Shown: piece by piece, positions 6,410-8,230 of the stretch
Layout: each line of letters begins with the position of its first letter
How positions within the stretch are numbered: the first letter of the stretch is position 1
Assembly (NCBI GenBank): GCA_965365345.1
Contig: CBDUBH010000120.1
Span: 1-8,230 of the forward strand
Length of the DNA: 8,230 nt
Direction of reading: 5' to 3'
From: CBDUBH01 sp965365345
GTDB taxonomy: Bacteria; Bacteroidota; Ignavibacteria; Ignavibacteriales; SURF-24
Made by a program: the position numbers and the translations under genes
The notes under the pieces: generated by a model
Database searches by the model: none
Told to the model about the DNA's origin: nothing
Seen by the model: only the letters and a program-made list of their open reading frames with translations

Positions 6410-6729
6410 TATCAAAAATCATAGAATAAATTTAGTTAATTAAAAAAATCTCTCAATTTGCAAAATAGTGTTTTTGTCAAAATGAAAATTTCGGATTTTT
6501 ACTGTTTTTAGAATGTCAGATTCCGGGCAAGCCGGAATGACATTGTGATTTTAAATTTTAATAAACAGCAATTTCAATTAAATATAAAATAATTTACGCT
6601 TTTCGCTTCAAATTCAGGGAAAAGTGAAAAAAGGAATTTTTACTTTTGTTTTATTTGTAAAGCCGCTTTTTATTACTTAATTTTTGCACTATGATTTAAC
6701 CTGTTTTTAAAATAATTACCGGGTGAAAA
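6410..6729. other. Divergent intergenic region, 320 bp
   Basis: This stretch separates the starts of two oppositely oriented genes for exported proteins, so it should hold promoters for both. I see no coding region or RNA gene. It contains the REP-like copy at 6519-6541. Towards the rightward gene there is TACTTTTG (6641-6648), which fits the Bacteroidota -7 consensus TAxxTTTG, but no TTG element at the expected distance upstream. A TATGAT at 6690-6695 is a second weak candidate. Towards the leftward gene, TTGACA can be read on the minus strand at 6480-6475, without a good -10 partner. No promoter is assigned with confidence. Confidence 0.5.
6519..6541 (-). repeat. REP-like short palindromic repeat, copy 2
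   Basis: ATTCCGG (6520-6526) and CCGGAAT (6532-6538) form a 7-bp stem with loop GCAAG. Flanking TGTC (6514-6517) and GACA (6539-6542) could add 4 bp after a 2-nt bulge. Its reverse complement matches 729-751 at 21 of 23 positions. It sits about 110 bp upstream of the leftward gene's start and 190 bp upstream of the peptidase, in an otherwise very AT-rich region. The pair of copies in non-coding DNA is what identifies the family; a single copy would not be convincing. Confidence 0.75.
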
Positions 6730-8230
6730 ATGAAGAGATTTACACTTTTAATTTTTTCCTTTCTTTTAACTGTTTCAGTTTTTGCACAAGATTCATCACA
6801 AACTTTTCTTTCCTTAAAGCCAACAGGCGTTGAAGATTTTTTGAAAAAATATCCAACTTACGATGGAAGAGGAACGATAATTTTTGTTTTTGATACCGGA
6901 ATTGATATCGGAATTGACGGTTTAACAAAAACTTCAACCGGCGAAATTAAAGCAATTGATGTTGTTGATTTAACCGGACAAGGTGATGTAAAACTTTCGG
7001 ATGCGAAAATTGATAAAAAAGACGGTTTAACTTTTGCTGTAAATAAAGACGATAAAAATTTACGTTTAAGCGGAGTTGACAAACTTTCTTTTAAATCTTC
7101 TGATGAAAAATATTTCATCGGAAATTTCAGTGAAGAAAGATTAAGAAATTCAAACAGCGGCGTAAAAGATATTAACGGCAACGGAAATACGACCGATAAT
7201 TTTTTGCTGCTGGTTTTCAAAACGAAAATTCAGGATAAAGAAACTTGGGTTTCGTATGTTGATACTGATGCCGATGGTGATCTTTCGGATGAAAATCCGG
7301 TAAGAAGTTACCGCGAAAATTTGGATATTTTCAAAATTGAAAATCCGGGCAGACCGCCGTATTTAACTTTCGCTATGAATATTTTTCCAGAAAAGAAAAT
7401 GGTAAATCTGTTTTTTGATGATGGAAATCACGGAACTCACGTTGCGGGAATTGCAGCCGGATATAAGATCGACGAAAATGATTTTAACGGCGTTGCAATC
7501 GGCGCGAAGCTTATCGGAGTGAAAAGCGGCGAGAATACTTTATCGGGCGGCGCAACCGTAACTGAAAGTATGAAAAACGCATTTATGTTTGCCGATTCAA
7601 TTTCGAAAGCAAGAAAAGAGCCGTGCATAATTAATATGAGTTACGGCGTTGGTTCGGTAATTGAAGGCAGCGCGGGAATGGAAAAATTCCTTGAAAAATT
7701 GCTTAGCAAAAATCCTTATCTTTATGTTTGCACTTCTAACGGAAATAACGGACCGGGAATTTCAAGTTCCGGATTGCCTGCTGCAAGTCCGTATGTTTTT
7801 TCTTCCGGCGCGGTTTTAACAAAGGAAGTCGGACGTGATCTTTACGGCTCATCAATTAAAGAAGATATAATTCTGCATTTCAGTTCACGCGGCGGCGAAG
7901 CAAAAAAACCGGATGTTGTTGCTCCGGGCGCTGCGGTTTCAACCGTTGCAAATTGGGCGGCTTTTGACAGAATGTGGGGAACAAGCATGGCTTCGCCTTA
8001 TTCTGCCGGAGTTATGTCACTGCTTTTAAGTTACGTAAATCAAAAATATCCCGATGTAAAAATTCCTGCTCAACTTTTATATAATATAGTTAGAAATTCA
8101 GCCGTAAAAATGGAAGATTACAACATTTTAGATTTCGGCGGAGGTTATATAAATGTAAACAACGCTTTTGAATTATTGGAAAAAGCGATAATCAATAAAG
8201 AATATTTGAAATTTGAGAATTATAAAACTT
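6730..8230 (+). CDS. Exported subtilisin-family (S8) peptidase, tripeptidyl-peptidase II-like (3' end missing)
   Basis: A serine endo- or exopeptidase predicted to act outside the cytoplasm. The first 500 residues are visible; no stop is reached. Residues 1-19 are a signal peptide (FTLLIFSFLLTVSVFA, cut before QDSS). Catalytic residues are Asp55 (FVFDTGID), His234 (GNHGTHVAG), oxyanion Asn339 (NGNNGPG) and Ser419 (GTSMASP). The long Asp-His gap, KYPTYDGRG before Asp55, the acidic loop DTDADGDLSDE (178-188) and SAVKMEDYNILDFGGGYINV after the Ser all match what I recall of eukaryotic TPP II. The His-Ser distance (185) equals that of the human enzyme. The acidic loop also resembles a calcium-binding EF-hand loop. 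The residues aligned to human Glu305 and Glu331, which bind the substrate N-terminus, appear to be Ala275 and Val307. Start: ATG at 6730 after GGGTGA, a weak ribosome site. The family has a large C-terminal part that would lie beyond the window. Confidence 0.93.
   Translation, partial: MKRFTLLIFSFLLTVSVFAQDSSQTFLSLKPTGVEDFLKKYPTYDGRGTIIFVFDTGIDIGIDGLTKTSTGEIKAIDVVDLTGQGDVKLSDAKIDKKDGLTFAVNKDDKNLRLSGVDKLSFKSSDEKYFIGNFSEERLRNSNSGVKDINGNGNTTDNFLLLVFKTKIQDKETWVSYVDTDADGDLSDENPVRSYRENLDIFKIENPGRPPYLTFAMNIFPEKKMVNLFFDDGNHGTHVAGIAAGYKIDENDFNGVAIGAKLIGVKSGENTLSGGATVTESMKNAFMFADSISKARKEPCIINMSYGVGSVIEGSAGMEKFLEKLLSKNPYLYVCTSNGNNGPGISSSGLPAASPYVFSSGAVLTKEVGRDLYGSSIKEDIILHFSSRGGEAKKPDVVAPGAAVSTVANWAAFDRMWGTSMASPYSAGVMSLLLSYVNQKYPDVKIPAQLLYNIVRNSAVKMEDYNILDFGGGYINVNNAFELLEKAIINKEYLKFENYKT

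Noticed and set aside
6858..7220. A 120-codon leftward open frame
   Set aside because: It lies opposite the peptidase gene, whose family motifs cover this stretch.

Overview
The window is AT-rich and gene-dense. It carries flagellar stator genes, a cytosolic two-component cluster, and two genes for exported proteins whose signal peptides end in Ala-Gln. Exported proteins of this kind, a TAxxTTTG-like promoter motif and mostly poor Shine-Dalgarno sequences suggest the Bacteroidota/Chlorobi/Ignavibacteria assemblage. Because most Bacteroidota lack flagella, a flagellated member of the Ignavibacteria type is the best guess. This is inferred from style, since the window holds no rRNA or other marker gene.

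Layout. Positions 2-3383 read to the right as motA (5' end cut off by the window), motB, a stand-alone CheY-like receiver, a receiver fused to a histidine-phosphotransfer-like helical hairpin, and an unrecognised 222-residue protein. This run continues into a triple-PAS soluble histidine kinase ending at 5250. Gaps are 3 nt between motB and the first receiver, and the two receivers overlap. The unknown gene and the kinase also overlap. Two breaks interrupt the tight packing. One is a 145-nt motA-motB spacer holding a REP-like hairpin. The other is a perfect 16-bp inverted repeat at 2675-2712 that overlaps the ribosome binding site of the unknown gene. A leftward gene for an exported protein of unknown function (5222-6409) ends inside the kinase gene, overlapping it tail to tail by 29 bp. 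A 320-bp divergent intergenic region with a second REP-like copy follows. A rightward gene for an exported subtilisin-like peptidase of the tripeptidyl-peptidase II type then runs off the right edge.

How the genes may work together. MotA and MotB form the ion-conducting stator that drives the flagellum. The kinase has PAS sensor domains but no receiver, and the two upstream proteins have receivers. The simplest reading is a local phosphorelay co-expressed with the motor. The second receiver protein has an H-box hairpin but no ATPase domain, so it could pass phosphate on or simply dimerise. The two exported proteins look unrelated to motility.

Most notable points: the hairpin that would hide the best Shine-Dalgarno in the window; the receiver-DHp protein with no catalytic domain; the REP-like element between motA and motB; and an exported TPP II-like protease that keeps its catalytic residues but appears to lack the two glutamates that hold the substrate N-terminus in the eukaryotic enzyme. 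I see no tRNA, rRNA, CRISPR array, insertion sequence or clear intrinsic terminator.
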